64,000 nucleotides of DNA from a virus: IMG/VR virus record IMGVR_UViG_3300028573_000011, positions 1 to 64,000 of that record; one strand, given 5' to 3'. This document shows, one piece after another, positions 22,821 through 30,696 of this stretch (position 1 is its first letter; each line of letters begins with the position of its first letter). Under the pieces are notes generated by a model. The model worked only from the letters and a program-made list of their open reading frames with translations, ran no database searches and had not been told where the DNA came from. A program made the position numbers and the translations under genes.

Positions 22821-22972
22821 CGCTGCTTGAGCTTGGCGTGGGCGCGCATGCTCAGCGCGCCGATCAGCACGAAGGCGGCGGCCGCGATGGCGAGCCAGGG
22901 CACGGTGACGCCGGCGACGGCGACTCCGGCCAGCGCGGCACCGGTGTGGGCCAGGGTGGGGCGTCCATACAT
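22817..22972 (-). CDS. 51-residue membrane peptide ahead of the glycosyltransferase
   Basis: ATG at 22972 with AAAGGA upstream. Two hydrophobic segments (HTGAALAGVAVAGVTVPWLA, AIAAAAFVLIGALSM) and a basic tail HAKLKQR. Stop overlaps the GTG of the glycosyltransferase by four bases. Probably an accessory subunit or leader protein for that enzyme. Confidence 0.6.
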   Translation of the reverse strand: MYGRPTLAHTGAALAGVAVAGVTVPWLAIAAAAFVLIGALSMRAHAKLKQR

Positions 22973-23033
22973 GAGCAGGGGGTCCTTTCGGATTGAGAGG
23001 TGGATGGCGGCGACGTGCGCGACGCTGGGGAAT

Positions 23034-23055
23034 GGCCCCCGATCAGCCGGGGGCC
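23034..23055 (-). terminator. Terminator of the long early operon
   Basis: GGCCCCCG-ATCAG-CGGGGGCC style stem 40 bases after the last gene of the operon that starts near 29.5 kb. Confidence 0.6.
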
Positions 23056-23093
23056 CTCGCGCACGTTCTTCCTGGCTGCCCGGCCGCCCGGTG

Positions 23094-23618
23094 CTACTCC
23101 GCCCGGACGTCCGGGTCGGAGAACTGTGCGTACAGGGCGTCGGCACGCTGCAACGTGCCGGGGAACACCGCGCACACCAGCAGCGCGGCGTCCGGGCCCT
23201 GGTCGCGGACGCGGTCCTGCGCGACGTCCTCGGCGGCCAGCGGCGACAGCGCCCAGACGTGCTCGCAGTACCGCTGGCCGCCGGTGCGCTGGGTCCACTC
23301 CGGGTCGGCCCGGTCGATGACCAGGCCCAGGACGGTCCAGTCGGTGACCTCGAGCTCGTTCATGTCCGGCGTGAGGTTCTTGGCGTCCGCGTTGCGGACG
23401 TCGCGCGGGTCGACGTACAGCGTGTAGCCGTCGGCGGTCGGGACCTTGCCCTCCAGGACGCCGGCGACGTGGAAGCGCGCGCCGGCCTCGGCCGCGCTCA
23501 TTCGAGCCAGGTCCTCGGCGGCGCGCGCCGACGTCGCCGTGTACCGGTCGCCGAAGCGCTCCTGGTTGTGCGGGAAGTACCCGAAGACGCTGAACTCCCG
23601 CTCGTCCAGTCCCGTCAT
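23094..23618 (-). CDS. Small soluble protein, unknown function
   Basis: 174 residues, last gene of the 29.5-23.1 kb operon, coupled by ATGA to the lipoprotein gene. Begins DEREFSVFGYFPHNQERFGD, then YTATSARAAEDLARMSAAEA (a helix) and a beta-rich end. This layout resembles the small proteins of mycobacteriophage early regions with a VFGYF-type start. Function unknown. Confidence 0.62.
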   Translation of the reverse strand: MTGLDEREFSVFGYFPHNQERFGDRYTATSARAAEDLARMSAAEAGARFHVAGVLEGKVPTADGYTLYVDPRDVRNADAKNLTPDMNELEVTDWTVLGLVIDRADPEWTQRTGGQRYCEHVWALSPLAAEDVAQDRVRDQGPDAALLVCAVFPGTLQRADALYAQFSDPDVRAE

Positions 23619-24244
23619 CGTCGGCCCCCGCGCAGGGACCCGCCGGAGATGCCGCCGCTGCTGGTCCGGGAGCCGCTGGTGCCGCCGATGGTCGTCTTGG
23701 AACCGCCGGTGGTGCCCGTCCCGGACTTGGAGCCGCCGGTCACGCTGCCCGAGGTGCCGCCGCGCAGGGATCCGCCGCCCATTGTCCCGACCGAGCCGCT
23801 GCCCGAGCCGAACTTCAGCTTGGCCGTCGACGGACCGGTCACCGTCTTGCCGGTGCTGGTCTTGTAGACCGCGGTCTTGGCCGCTGCGGTGATCTGCTTG
23901 GAGTACGTCGTGTGGAACACGGTCTCGGTGTGCACGTAAACGGTCCGGTGCGCCGGAAGCACGTAGACGTTGTAGTAGGCCGGGCTGTCGTAGTACGCGA
24001 AGTACTCCTCCTGCCACGACAGCGGCGCCCGGGTCGGGATCCAGCCGGCGGGGCAGCGGCCGTCGGCCAGCATCTGCTGGGCCTCGTACGGGTCGTCGAG
24101 GTAGTAGCAGCGGCCGACGCCGTTGATGACCTGGCCGGCGGCGACCGGGACGAGAGTGGGCTGCGACCCGCTGGAGCAGCCACCGAGGGTGACACCGAGG
24201 AGGATGGCCAGCGCCAGCAGCAGCGCGCGCAGGGTCTTCTTCAT
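23615..24244 (-). CDS. Secreted lipoprotein with Ser/Gly/Thr-rich tail
   Basis: 209 residues. Type II signal peptide: MKKTLRALLLALAILLGVTL then lipobox GGC. The folded part (~30-130) has Cys pairs (RCYYLDDPYEAQQ, GRCPAGWIP) and many Tyr. From ~140 on it is a repetitive Gly/Ser/Thr tail (GGTSGSVTGGSKSGTG), flexible and likely surface-exposed. It could anchor to or block the cell surface. No family recognised. Confidence 0.7.
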   Translation of the reverse strand: MKKTLRALLLALAILLGVTLGGCSSGSQPTLVPVAAGQVINGVGRCYYLDDPYEAQQMLADGRCPAGWIPTRAPLSWQEEYFAYYDSPAYYNVYVLPAHRTVYVHTETVFHTTYSKQITAAAKTAVYKTSTGKTVTGPSTAKLKFGSGSGSVGTMGGGSLRGGTSGSVTGGSKSGTGTTGGSKTTIGGTSGSRTSSGGISGGSLRGGRR

Positions 24245-24789
24245 GAGGCACGCGTTCCTTCGGTGCGCCACAGCGCACGGCCGTTGTTGCGTCCGGTGAA
24301 CCAGTCCGGGAGTTCGGCCCATGCTTGGCCGAACAGAGCCTCCAGGCCCTCAGGGCTCTCGGCGAGGATGTCGCGGCACAGGCCGGCGACGGCGCGTGCG
24401 TCGGCGAGGAGAACCCCGGGGTCAGCCGTCTCGTGGTCGTCCGGCCAGGAGTAGGTCGCGCCGGCCGTCTTCGCGAGCTCCTTGACGCGGGCCTCGAGCG
24501 CGTCGAGCCGGTCGTAGGAGAAGTGCGCCAACCGGGGGTCGTCTCGGTACTGCGCCGCGACGTCGGCGCGATAGATCACGCGCGCACGAGCTTCCATCGT
24601 CCGGGCCGCGTACTCGCGGGCGAGCGTCTCGTCCTGGTAGGGCTCAGGGCCGGCCGCGTCGCGCTGACAGGGCTCGCACACCACGGCGGTTTCGGGTGGT
24701 GCGCCAGGATCGCACTCGGGGGCGTGGTTGTCCACGCCGTGGTGTGCTGTGCACACATAGTGGCAGCGCCGGACGGCGGTATCGGTCAT
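24241..24789 (-). CDS. Cys/His-rich protein with C-terminal LPDWxTG motif
   Basis: 182 residues. The N-terminus looks like a zinc finger (CHYVCTAHHGVDNHAPEC then CEPCQRD). Helices follow (LAREYAARTMEARARVIYRA, LDALEARVKELAKTA). The end LPDWFTGRNNGRALW is close to LPDWLTGDGTGRALW at the end of the protein encoded at 32175-32705, so the two share a tail module. Coupled to genes on both sides by four-base overlaps. Confidence 0.62.
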   Translation of the reverse strand: MTDTAVRRCHYVCTAHHGVDNHAPECDPGAPPETAVVCEPCQRDAAGPEPYQDETLAREYAARTMEARARVIYRADVAAQYRDDPRLAHFSYDRLDALEARVKELAKTAGATYSWPDDHETADPGVLLADARAVAGLCRDILAESPEGLEALFGQAWAELPDWFTGRNNGRALWRTEGTRAS

Positions 24790-25199
24790 GCTCGGGTTCC
24801 CTTCTTGATCGATTCGGTGGACTTCCCGACGGCGGGTGCCGCGGGCTCCTCGGCGAGCGTCAGGCCCTTCAGTGCGAGCGCCGTTTCGATCTCGTTGAGG
24901 CGGTTCAGCCCGAGGCCTCGGATGTCGAGCAGGTCGTCGCGGGTTCGGGTGAGCAGCTGCGCGATGGTGCCGATCCCGCCGCGCCAAAGCGCGCCCTGGG
25001 CCGGGTCGGGCAGATTCAGGTCGCGCAGGTCGCTGACCATGAGGCTGGCCGTGGAGAACACGGCGCGCAGGTCTGCGACGGAGATGCGGATCCGGAATGC
25101 CGCGTCGCAGACGATCTCGACGCCGTCCCGGTCGCACCGGTCCAGCGCCAGACCGATCCGGTCGAGCGGAGTTACGGCAGAGACGTTGCTATCCGGCAT
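24786..25199 (-). CDS. RNA polymerase alpha-CTD-like protein 1
   Basis: 137 residues from the ATG at 25199 (GGAGG eight bases upstream; a GTG at 25208 is less likely). N-terminal ~60 residues form a small beta-rich domain with IGLALDRCDRDGVEIVCD. The C-terminal part DLNLPDPAQGALWRGGIGTI then AQLLTRTRDDLLDIRGLGL and NEIETALALKGL follows the helix-hairpin-helix plan of the RNA polymerase alpha C-terminal domain. The DNA-contacting Arg and Asn of true alpha-CTD (RSxN) are not conserved here, so it may bind protein rather than DNA. Overlaps its paralogue by 11 bases. Confidence 0.72.
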   Translation of the reverse strand: MPDSNVSAVTPLDRIGLALDRCDRDGVEIVCDAAFRIRISVADLRAVFSTASLMVSDLRDLNLPDPAQGALWRGGIGTIAQLLTRTRDDLLDIRGLGLNRLNEIETALALKGLTLAEEPAAPAVGKSTESIKKGTRA

Positions 25200-25626
25200 G
25201 GCTGTCACCTCCCGCAGGATCGGTTGTCGCCATGCACTCGAGGGTGGCGGCCAGCTCGTCGGCGAGCGCCCGTTGGAGCATGGCCTCGGCGCGCTGGAAC
25301 CTGATCTGTGCCGTCAGCAGGTTGCTGTAGGCCGCATGGCATACGGCTTTGAGCTCGGGGATGCTCGTGCCGGTCTGGGCCGGCTCAGCCTCAGCCGGTT
25401 CCGGCGGCGCGAGGAGGTCCAGCCCGGCGGCTTCCATCGTGTGGAGGATGTCTGCCAGGGACGTTGCGCCCAGGCCCTTCAGCGCGGCGAGTTCAGTGAC
25501 GCTGAGCTTCGTGAGCTGGCCGATGGTGGTGATGTCACTGTTAGTCAGTGCGTTGTAGGAGCGCGGGAGCAGGCCCAGTTCGACGATGTGGTCGCCCGGC
25601 CGAAGCGCGGTGTCGGTGTCAGCCAT
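25189..25626 (-). CDS. RNA polymerase alpha-CTD-like protein 2
   Basis: 145 residues. Residues ~8-70 align from memory with bacterial RpoA C-terminal domain: LRPGDHIVELGLLPRSYNAL, then TIGQLTKLSVTELAALKGLG and SLADILHTMEAAGLDL. The key RSxN (Arg265 and Asn268 in E. coli numbering) is present, the usual Lys of GKKS is replaced (GATS). After a Pro/Ala linker comes a helical C-terminal region (LKAVCHAAYSNLLTAQIRFQ). A free alpha-CTD could compete for UP elements, activators or anti-terminators of host polymerase. Sits in the early operon beside the DnaB-like gene. Confidence 0.82.
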   Translation of the reverse strand: MADTDTALRPGDHIVELGLLPRSYNALTNSDITTIGQLTKLSVTELAALKGLGATSLADILHTMEAAGLDLLAPPEPAEAEPAQTGTSIPELKAVCHAAYSNLLTAQIRFQRAEAMLQRALADELAATLECMATTDPAGGDSHAG

Positions 25627-26023
25627 GGTCGTCGCTCACCGCCCCACTCAGCGCACAGACGTGGAGCTCGGCGAAGCGCGCGAGGTCGACGAGCGTCCAG
25701 GCGTGCCCGGTGGTGCGGTAGCCGCAGTTGCGGCATCCGATCTCGACGGCGCCCTGCTGGGCGCGCACGTCGAAGTCGCGGATAGTGCCGGCGCTGATGG
25801 CGCGGATCGGGCTGTCGGGCCACTCGACGGCGATGATCGCCTCGGTGAGGGTGTTGGCCAGGCGGTTGCGGACCAGGTTCGCGGCGCTGTAGCCGAGGCC
25901 GGAGAACCGCGGGTCGTCGCGGACGATCTGGCCGAGGGCGTCCCAGTCGACGGCCCGGACTGCGCGGGTGACGAGCTCGATGGCGACGGCTTGGACAAGG
26001 TCGTTGTCGGGCAGGTCGTTCAC
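25619..26023 (-). CDS. Small protein with CRNC zinc-like motif, unknown
   Basis: 134 residues; GTG at 26023 overlaps the previous stop (GTGA). N-terminal helices (LVQAVAIELVTRAVRAVDWD), LTEAIIAVEWPDSP, then a beta region with IGCRNCGYRTTGHAWTLVDL. The late CxxC with Trp/His looks like a small zinc ribbon. Between alpha-CTD-like and other unknown genes. Confidence 0.6.
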   Translation of the reverse strand: MNDLPDNDLVQAVAIELVTRAVRAVDWDALGQIVRDDPRFSGLGYSAANLVRNRLANTLTEAIIAVEWPDSPIRAISAGTIRDFDVRAQQGAVEIGCRNCGYRTTGHAWTLVDLARFAELHVCALSGAVSDDHG

Positions 26024-26358
26024 GGCCGACTGCCGTTCGTGATCGACGGTGCCTGCCGCCGCTGGATCGAGCCGTGGATGTGCTCGCCGATGACACCGAC
26101 GAGGGCCGCGACATACTCGCCGACCAGGTAGTCGGTGACGGTCTCCCGCCGCCGCAGTTCGGGCAGCAGGTGCGGGAGGTAGTGACCCAAGTGCAGCAGG
26201 ATCTTGGCGACGTGCTCCTCGGGGACGTCGGGCAGCTCCTGGCGGAGGACGGCGGCGAGGCGCGATGCGGGATCGGCCAGGGTGTCGGCCATGGCCCGGC
26301 GTCGGCGCAAGTTGTCGCGGACGGCGATGGCGAGGGCGTCGGTGGACCGCTCGGGCAT
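26020..26358 (-). CDS. Small helical protein, unknown function
   Basis: 112 residues, nearly all helix: STDALAIAVRDNLRRRRAMA, PASRLAAVLRQELPDVPEEH, VAKILLHLGHYLPHLLPELR, TVTDYLVGEYVAALVGVIGE. No membrane segment long enough to be sure. Probably a helical bundle, family not recognised. Confidence 0.55.
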   Translation of the reverse strand: MPERSTDALAIAVRDNLRRRRAMADTLADPASRLAAVLRQELPDVPEEHVAKILLHLGHYLPHLLPELRRRETVTDYLVGEYVAALVGVIGEHIHGSIQRRQAPSITNGSRP

Positions 26359-26360
26359 GA

Positions 26361-27215
26361 TCAGTCTCCTGTCGGGACAACAACGAGAGCGCCCAAGCGC
26401 TGTGCACACCGGTGATCGGCGATGCGCGTCAGCAGCTCGGCGGCGTCGAGTTCGTAGGGATCGGCGGGGCCGCCGAAGGGCCAGGCGCCGCAGGGATCGT
26501 GGCGGACGTAGGCATACGCGCGACCGTCGTCGTCGATGTCGCCGCGGATGCTGAACTCGGCGGGCGCGAGCGCTTTCGCGGCCGGCGTCGCGCGGGCGCC
26601 GAGCTTGGCCAGGGCGATGAGTTCGCGCATCTCGCTGACCTTCAGGGTCTTGCGATCGGGGTCGCGTTCCCACGGTGTCGTGGCCGCGATGTGGTTCCAA
26701 CCTGCGGCGGTGAAGACGTCGACGAACGTCTGGACTCGCGCGACGACGTCGGTGTCGTCGTCGGGTTGCCCGGCGCCCATGGCTTCGCCGGCCGCCCGGT
26801 TGGCTGCGGCCTCGCCTGCCGTCGTACCGGTCCAGTCGGACCAGGTTCCGGTGGTTTCGTCGAGCACCTGGGTGTCGAAGCCCTCGACGGGCTCGGGGTC
26901 ATCGCCGTCGCGGCCGGTGCCGATGAGCCACCAGGTGGTACGGACCCGGTACGTCCCGTACTGGTCGCCGGCGGGCCACCAATGGCGGTGCGGGTCATGG
27001 GCGAACCAGCAGCTCGCGCCCGGGGGCAGCGTTTCGCACTGGGCCGAGTGGCCCACCTCGTAGAGGTTGTGCAGGCCCGGGTCGAAGGGGTGGTCGCCCT
27101 GGAACAGCCGCAAGGTGTGCCAGGCGAAGGCCGCGCCGGTGCTGCTGGAGTAGCTGTCGTCGTCCTCGGCGGAAGCGCGCAGCGCCTTGACCACGTTCTC
27201 AGTGGGATTCGCCAT
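26361..27215 (-). CDS. Early protein with Trp-rich centre, unknown function
   Basis: 284 residues from the ATG at 27215 (a GTG two codons earlier overlaps the upstream stop). Contains SCWFAHDPHRHWWPAGDQYG and YRVRTTWWLIGTG, then a helical part (AAGEAAANRAAGEAMGAG) and a C-terminal helical domain ending YELDAAELLTRIADHR. Several other early proteins of this operon share the style of a Trp/Tyr-rich beta domain plus acidic regions. Role unknown. Confidence 0.6.
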   Translation of the reverse strand: MANPTENVVKALRASAEDDDSYSSSTGAAFAWHTLRLFQGDHPFDPGLHNLYEVGHSAQCETLPPGASCWFAHDPHRHWWPAGDQYGTYRVRTTWWLIGTGRDGDDPEPVEGFDTQVLDETTGTWSDWTGTTAGEAAANRAAGEAMGAGQPDDDTDVVARVQTFVDVFTAAGWNHIAATTPWERDPDRKTLKVSEMRELIALAKLGARATPAAKALAPAEFSIRGDIDDDGRAYAYVRHDPCGAWPFGGPADPYELDAAELLTRIADHRCAQRLGALVVVPTGD

Positions 27216-27217
27216 GA

Positions 27218-28102
27218 TCACTCACCGGCCCTGGGCGTCTGCGCGTCAGCTGCGGTCGGGGAAACCGGTTCGGGATCGACCATGGGCACGATGCGTCCGA
27301 AGTGCCCCTGGAACGCGGCGGTCAGCACGGCTGTCGGACCGCTGCGATGCTTGGCCAGGATCAGATCGACCTCACCGAGGCGCGGGGTGTCGCGCTTGTC
27401 GGTGTCGGGGCGGTGGACGAGGATCACGAGGTCCGCGTCGTGTGCGTAGGTGTGGCGTGCCCCAAAGTCGGCCAGAGTGGGCGGGTCGTAGTAGTTCTTC
27501 GGCGTGCGGGGCGCCAGGTGAGTGGTCACGATGACGTGCATCTGGCGGTTGATGGCCCAGGCCTTCAGGAGGTGGGATGCCGCTGCGGTCCGCTCGTGGA
27601 TCAGGCGCGGGTCGGAACCGGCGTCGAGCAGGTCAACGCCGTCGATCACCAGGAGCTCGGGGGCGCCGTCGTCGTAGGCATCGAGGTACCTCTCGATGTC
27701 GGCGAAGGTGAGGGGGCTGTCGAGGATCAGCGGCAGCGGTTCGGCCTGGATGCGCTTGCGGGTCGCCTCCATCCGGGCGGCCTCGGCCGGCGCGGACACA
27801 CCGGCGGTGATCCAGTGCATGGCCACCTGGGATTCGGCGGCAGCGAAACGCCGAGCGGTGTCGTCGACCGAGCTCTGCAGGGCGGCGAAGTAGGTCTCGC
27901 GCTTGGCGGCAACGGCGGCGCGGGTGAGAGTGAGGGCGAGGGTGCTGCATCCGTGACTGGGCCGTCCGGCGATGACGGTGAGGTGTCCGGGCTGCAAGCC
28001 GCCCGTGAGGGTGTCGAGGTCGGGGAAGCCGGTAGGGATCCCAGCGGCGATGCTGTGGAGACCGTCGGTGACGGCATCGTGAATGTTGTGTGAGAGATCC
28101 AT
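27218..28102 (-). CDS. DnaB-like RecA-fold protein with altered Walker A
   Basis: 294 residues, only the C-terminal ATPase half of replicative helicase DnaB: GIPTGFPDLDTLTGGLQPGH, then LTVIAGRPSHGCSTLALTLT in the Walker A place, Walker B ELLVIDGVDLL and later DLVILVHRPDTDKR and LAKHRSGPT, which fit DnaB motifs H3 and H4. The Walker A lysine is a cysteine (GCS, codon TGC), so normal ATP hydrolysis is doubtful. It may be a helicase accessory or a decayed helicase. Overlaps the next stop by one base (TGATG). Confidence 0.8.
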   Translation of the reverse strand: MDLSHNIHDAVTDGLHSIAAGIPTGFPDLDTLTGGLQPGHLTVIAGRPSHGCSTLALTLTRAAVAAKRETYFAALQSSVDDTARRFAAAESQVAMHWITAGVSAPAEAARMEATRKRIQAEPLPLILDSPLTFADIERYLDAYDDGAPELLVIDGVDLLDAGSDPRLIHERTAAASHLLKAWAINRQMHVIVTTHLAPRTPKNYYDPPTLADFGARHTYAHDADLVILVHRPDTDKRDTPRLGEVDLILAKHRSGPTAVLTAAFQGHFGRIVPMVDPEPVSPTAADAQTPRAGE

Positions 28103-28641
28103 CAGGCGTCCTTGGACTCGGGATTGATGTGGGATGCGCCAGCGGCAGCGCGCGCCGCGTCTGCGGCGGCCAGGTCGTACTCGGTCCAGCCATCGGCCCA
28201 CTGGGCGGGGCCCATGGCGGCGCTGATCCAGTCGTTGCCCGGGAAGGCGTGTGCCTCGAAGCCGAACGCGCGCGGCTCGTTCTTGGCGGGATGCTTGGCC
28301 AGCACGACGCAGGAGAAGATCTCGAGCAGCTCGGGAGGCGTCCACGGCGCGCGCCGGATGTAGGTCTTGCCGTCCTCGAAGAAGTCCGGCGTCTCCGGGG
28401 CCGCGGCCTGCTCGGCCAGGGCGACCTTCCGCATGAAGCGCTCGCTGACGTCAGCAGGAGTGCGCGCTCGGATCGCCAAGGCCTCCGGGGAGCCGAGACT
28501 CGACGCGGCGAGCAGCTCATCGAAGTCATCGACGGCGGCGCGGAGCGTCTTGGCCGGGAGCTCGAACAACTCGGACTCGGGGTAGGCGTCCAGCCAGCCG
28601 CGGATCTCTTCGATGGCGGTCGACGGGTCCGTGGCCGCCAT
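28102..28641 (-). CDS. Early protein, unknown function
   Basis: 179 residues. N-terminal helices (TAIEEIRGWLDAYPESELFE, LRAAVDDFDELLAASSLGS), a middle segment (FFEDGKTYIRRAPWTPPELL, EIFSCVVLAKHPAKNEPRAF) and an Ala-rich acidic C-terminus. Head-to-tail with the DnaB-like gene and probably co-translated. No family recognised. Confidence 0.58.
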   Translation of the reverse strand: MAATDPSTAIEEIRGWLDAYPESELFELPAKTLRAAVDDFDELLAASSLGSPEALAIRARTPADVSERFMRKVALAEQAAAPETPDFFEDGKTYIRRAPWTPPELLEIFSCVVLAKHPAKNEPRAFGFEAHAFPGNDWISAAMGPAQWADGWTEYDLAAADAARAAAGASHINPESKDA

Positions 28642-29468
28642 CAGAGGTCGTCCCGCCCCACTCGGGTCATGGGGCCGAAGTGCTGCTGGACCTCGTTGGC
28701 GTTGGCGTCGCCGGGGTGGAGGGTGCGCAGCGTTCCGTTGGGGAGCGTCACCCAGGGGTCGCCCTCGCTGTCGCGCCAGAAGGTGCCGCCGGGGCCCGGG
28801 AACTGCGGCACGACAGGCTCGGGCTGGCCGACGCGGGTGATCGGCTTCTCATCGACGTAGATGTACTCGTCGCTGACAGCGCCGTTGGCACCCGACAGAA
28901 CCACCCAGGCCGCGTACTCGCCGGGCGTGGTTCCGGGGGCGATCGGGATCTCGCCCTGGGCGACCTGGTCGAAGGCGCAGGTCTCGCCGTACGGGAGACG
29001 GTCGCAGTCCGGTCCGTGGGTGATCGTGTAGTTCCAGGTGCCGTCGGCACGCTGGTCGCTGACGACGATGGTGTGGATCGCGAAGGGGTTCGGCTCGGGC
29101 TCGTGGCCGGCGCGCCAGGCCAGCAGCTGGTTCACGAACCAAGTGGACGTGGCGGCCTTGACGAGGCCGACGCGCGGGTTCCGCTCGGGGTCGTCGTCGA
29201 CCTCGTCAGTGAAGTACACGTCGTGGTCCGTGAGCAGCTGGTCCAGGAGGATCGCGCTGCCGGTGCCAGGCATCGTGATCACGCGGTCAACGAACGCTTC
29301 GGCCCAGGCCTGGTTGTAGGCGGCGCGCTCCTGGGGCGTGATGTTCGCCGGCCAGGTCATGCTCAGGGCCGCGCGGAGCACGTCGGCCGCGTTCGGGGCG
29401 TTGGTGACCAGCAAGTCCATGGACTGCCTGGGGTCGCTCAGGGGCGCTTCGACGGTGGTGTCGGTCAT
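28641..29468 (-). CDS. Early protein, first gene of the operon, unknown
   Basis: 275 residues, GAAGGA before the ATG. N-terminal helix NAADVLRAALSMTWPAN followed by helical turns (ERAAYNQAWAEAFVDRVI), then a beta-rich C-terminal half (TIVVSDQRADGTWNYTITHG, IPIAPGTTPGEYAAWVVLSG, FWRDSEGDPWVTLPNGTLRT). The last part looks like a small WG/DUF-type beta domain. It opens the operon that contains the DnaB-like and alpha-CTD-like genes. Role unknown. Confidence 0.6.
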   Translation of the reverse strand: MTDTTVEAPLSDPRQSMDLLVTNAPNAADVLRAALSMTWPANITPQERAAYNQAWAEAFVDRVITMPGTGSAILLDQLLTDHDVYFTDEVDDDPERNPRVGLVKAATSTWFVNQLLAWRAGHEPEPNPFAIHTIVVSDQRADGTWNYTITHGPDCDRLPYGETCAFDQVAQGEIPIAPGTTPGEYAAWVVLSGANGAVSDEYIYVDEKPITRVGQPEPVVPQFPGPGGTFWRDSEGDPWVTLPNGTLRTLHPGDANANEVQQHFGPMTRVGRDDL

Positions 29469-29593
29469 CAGAATTCCTTCGTGCCGCTGCGGCGACGTCA
29501 TCGTGGGCTGATCTTCCAGGCATGCCGGAAGAAGGATGGTGAAGGGGGATCTTGGACAGCTGCAGAACGCAGCGTCTTGTGTCTAACGAGGTA

Positions 29594-29625
29594 GCCCCGG
29601 CTCGGGTAGCTCCCGAAGCCGGGGC
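29594..29625 (-). terminator. Terminator between early operons
   Basis: GCCCCGGCT with AGCCGGGGC plus inner CGGG/CCCG, 10 bases after the stop at 29636. The 125 bases from here to 29468 hold only the promoter of the next operon. Confidence 0.72.
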
Positions 29626-29635
29626 GAAAGCCGGT

Positions 29636-30553
29636 TCAGGTCCGGGCGGTGCGGATCGCCTCGGCGAGGTCCAGGATCGCGATGCAGAGCGCTTCGGTGG
29701 CGGCGAGCTGGACGGAGTCCTGGCGGGTGACGTTGTCGCCGGGGATGGAGTGCAGGAGGTGCTCGGCCCGGCCGGCGGCGGTCCGCGGCTTGTACTCGTG
29801 GCGGCCACCCCTGGCCAGCGCCCGGCCGATCGTGGCCAGGCCGTCGAGGGGCCCAACCGGCAGGTACCTGCCCTCGTTCTCGGAGAGACCCTCGTCGTCC
29901 TCGGCGAAGATCCACACGTCGCCGTCGCGGAGCGTGGCCACGACGCCCGGCCGGTACTCCCCCTCCCAGTCGCCCGACTCGTCGTCGTAGTGGCGGGTGT
30001 CCTGCGCGGGGAAGATCGGCACGCAGAGCGCGCCGTCGTCGCTGTTGCGGACCGCCACCTTCTTGTCGACGGGCACGCCGATGGCCTCGAACGCGTCCCA
30101 GATCCTCTGGAAGTCGGCGGCGGCCGTCTCCTGCGCGGCCGCGGTGCGCCTGGTCTCCTCGTGGTCGAAGGCGGCGGCAGCGCGCGCCGCCAGTTCGCTG
30201 GTGTCGTTCATCGGGACTGCTTCCTGATCAGTGGCCGGCCGCGGTCGGCTGGCCGAAGTGAGTCGCCCGCCGGGTGTTGATCCCGGGTCTGCCTCGGTGC
30301 CGTCAGCGGTGTGGAACCGCTTGGCCTCGGCCTCGCGCATCCGCTTGCACAGCTTGCACTCGAACATGCAACGCGTCTCGATCAGCTGTACCGCCTCGTC
30401 GAAGGTGCACTCGGTGAGGTCCGGACAGTTGCCGCGGCCGACGCCGTTGCGCAACCGCTGGTAGTTCGCGACGGTCGCGCATCGCATGGTGTGGGCGACT
30501 CCGCGTCCCTGGCTGCTCAGGTGGGCGGTGCGGGTGGCGGTCGCGGTGGTCAT
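29636..30553 (-). CDS. Two-part early protein with Cys cluster
   Basis: 305 residues from the ATG at 30553 (AGAAGGG upstream). The N-terminal ~95 residues have CPDLTECTFDEAVQLIETRC then CKLCKRMREAEAK, a four- or five-Cys cluster. A linker rich in Thr/Pro/Gly leads to a second domain (MNDTSELAARAAAAFDHEE onward) with its own ribosome site (AGGAAG) and ATG at 30211, so two products are possible. The second domain ends in a helical part. Two operator-like palindromes lie in its promoter. Function unknown. Confidence 0.58.
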   Translation of the reverse strand: MTTATATRTAHLSSQGRGVAHTMRCATVANYQRLRNGVGRGNCPDLTECTFDEAVQLIETRCMFECKLCKRMREAEAKRFHTADGTEADPGSTPGGRLTSASRPRPATDQEAVPMNDTSELAARAAAAFDHEETRRTAAAQETAAADFQRIWDAFEAIGVPVDKKVAVRNSDDGALCVPIFPAQDTRHYDDESGDWEGEYRPGVVATLRDGDVWIFAEDDEGLSENEGRYLPVGPLDGLATIGRALARGGRHEYKPRTAAGRAEHLLHSIPGDNVTRQDSVQLAATEALCIAILDLAEAIRTART

Positions 30554-30573
30554 GTCGGAGCCCTTCTCGCTAA

Positions 30574-30638
30574 AGTCACTTTTTGTGACTCTAGAACCAT
30601 GCTCTCACCAGCCGCTTCTAAAGTCAACGAATGTGACT
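30574..30638. promoter_or_regulatory. Two 17-bp operators in a divergent promoter
   Basis: AGTCAC-TTTTT-GTGACT (30574-30590) and AGTCAA-CGAAT-GTGACT (30622-30638), 48 bases apart, between the minus-strand gene at 30553 and the plus-strand HTH gene at 30697. Likely bound by that HTH protein as a dimer. Confidence 0.7.
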
Positions 30639-30696
30639 TACGATGGGCTGGGAACCACCCCACCGATCTGCGATCATGTGCCGAGTGGAGGACGTG

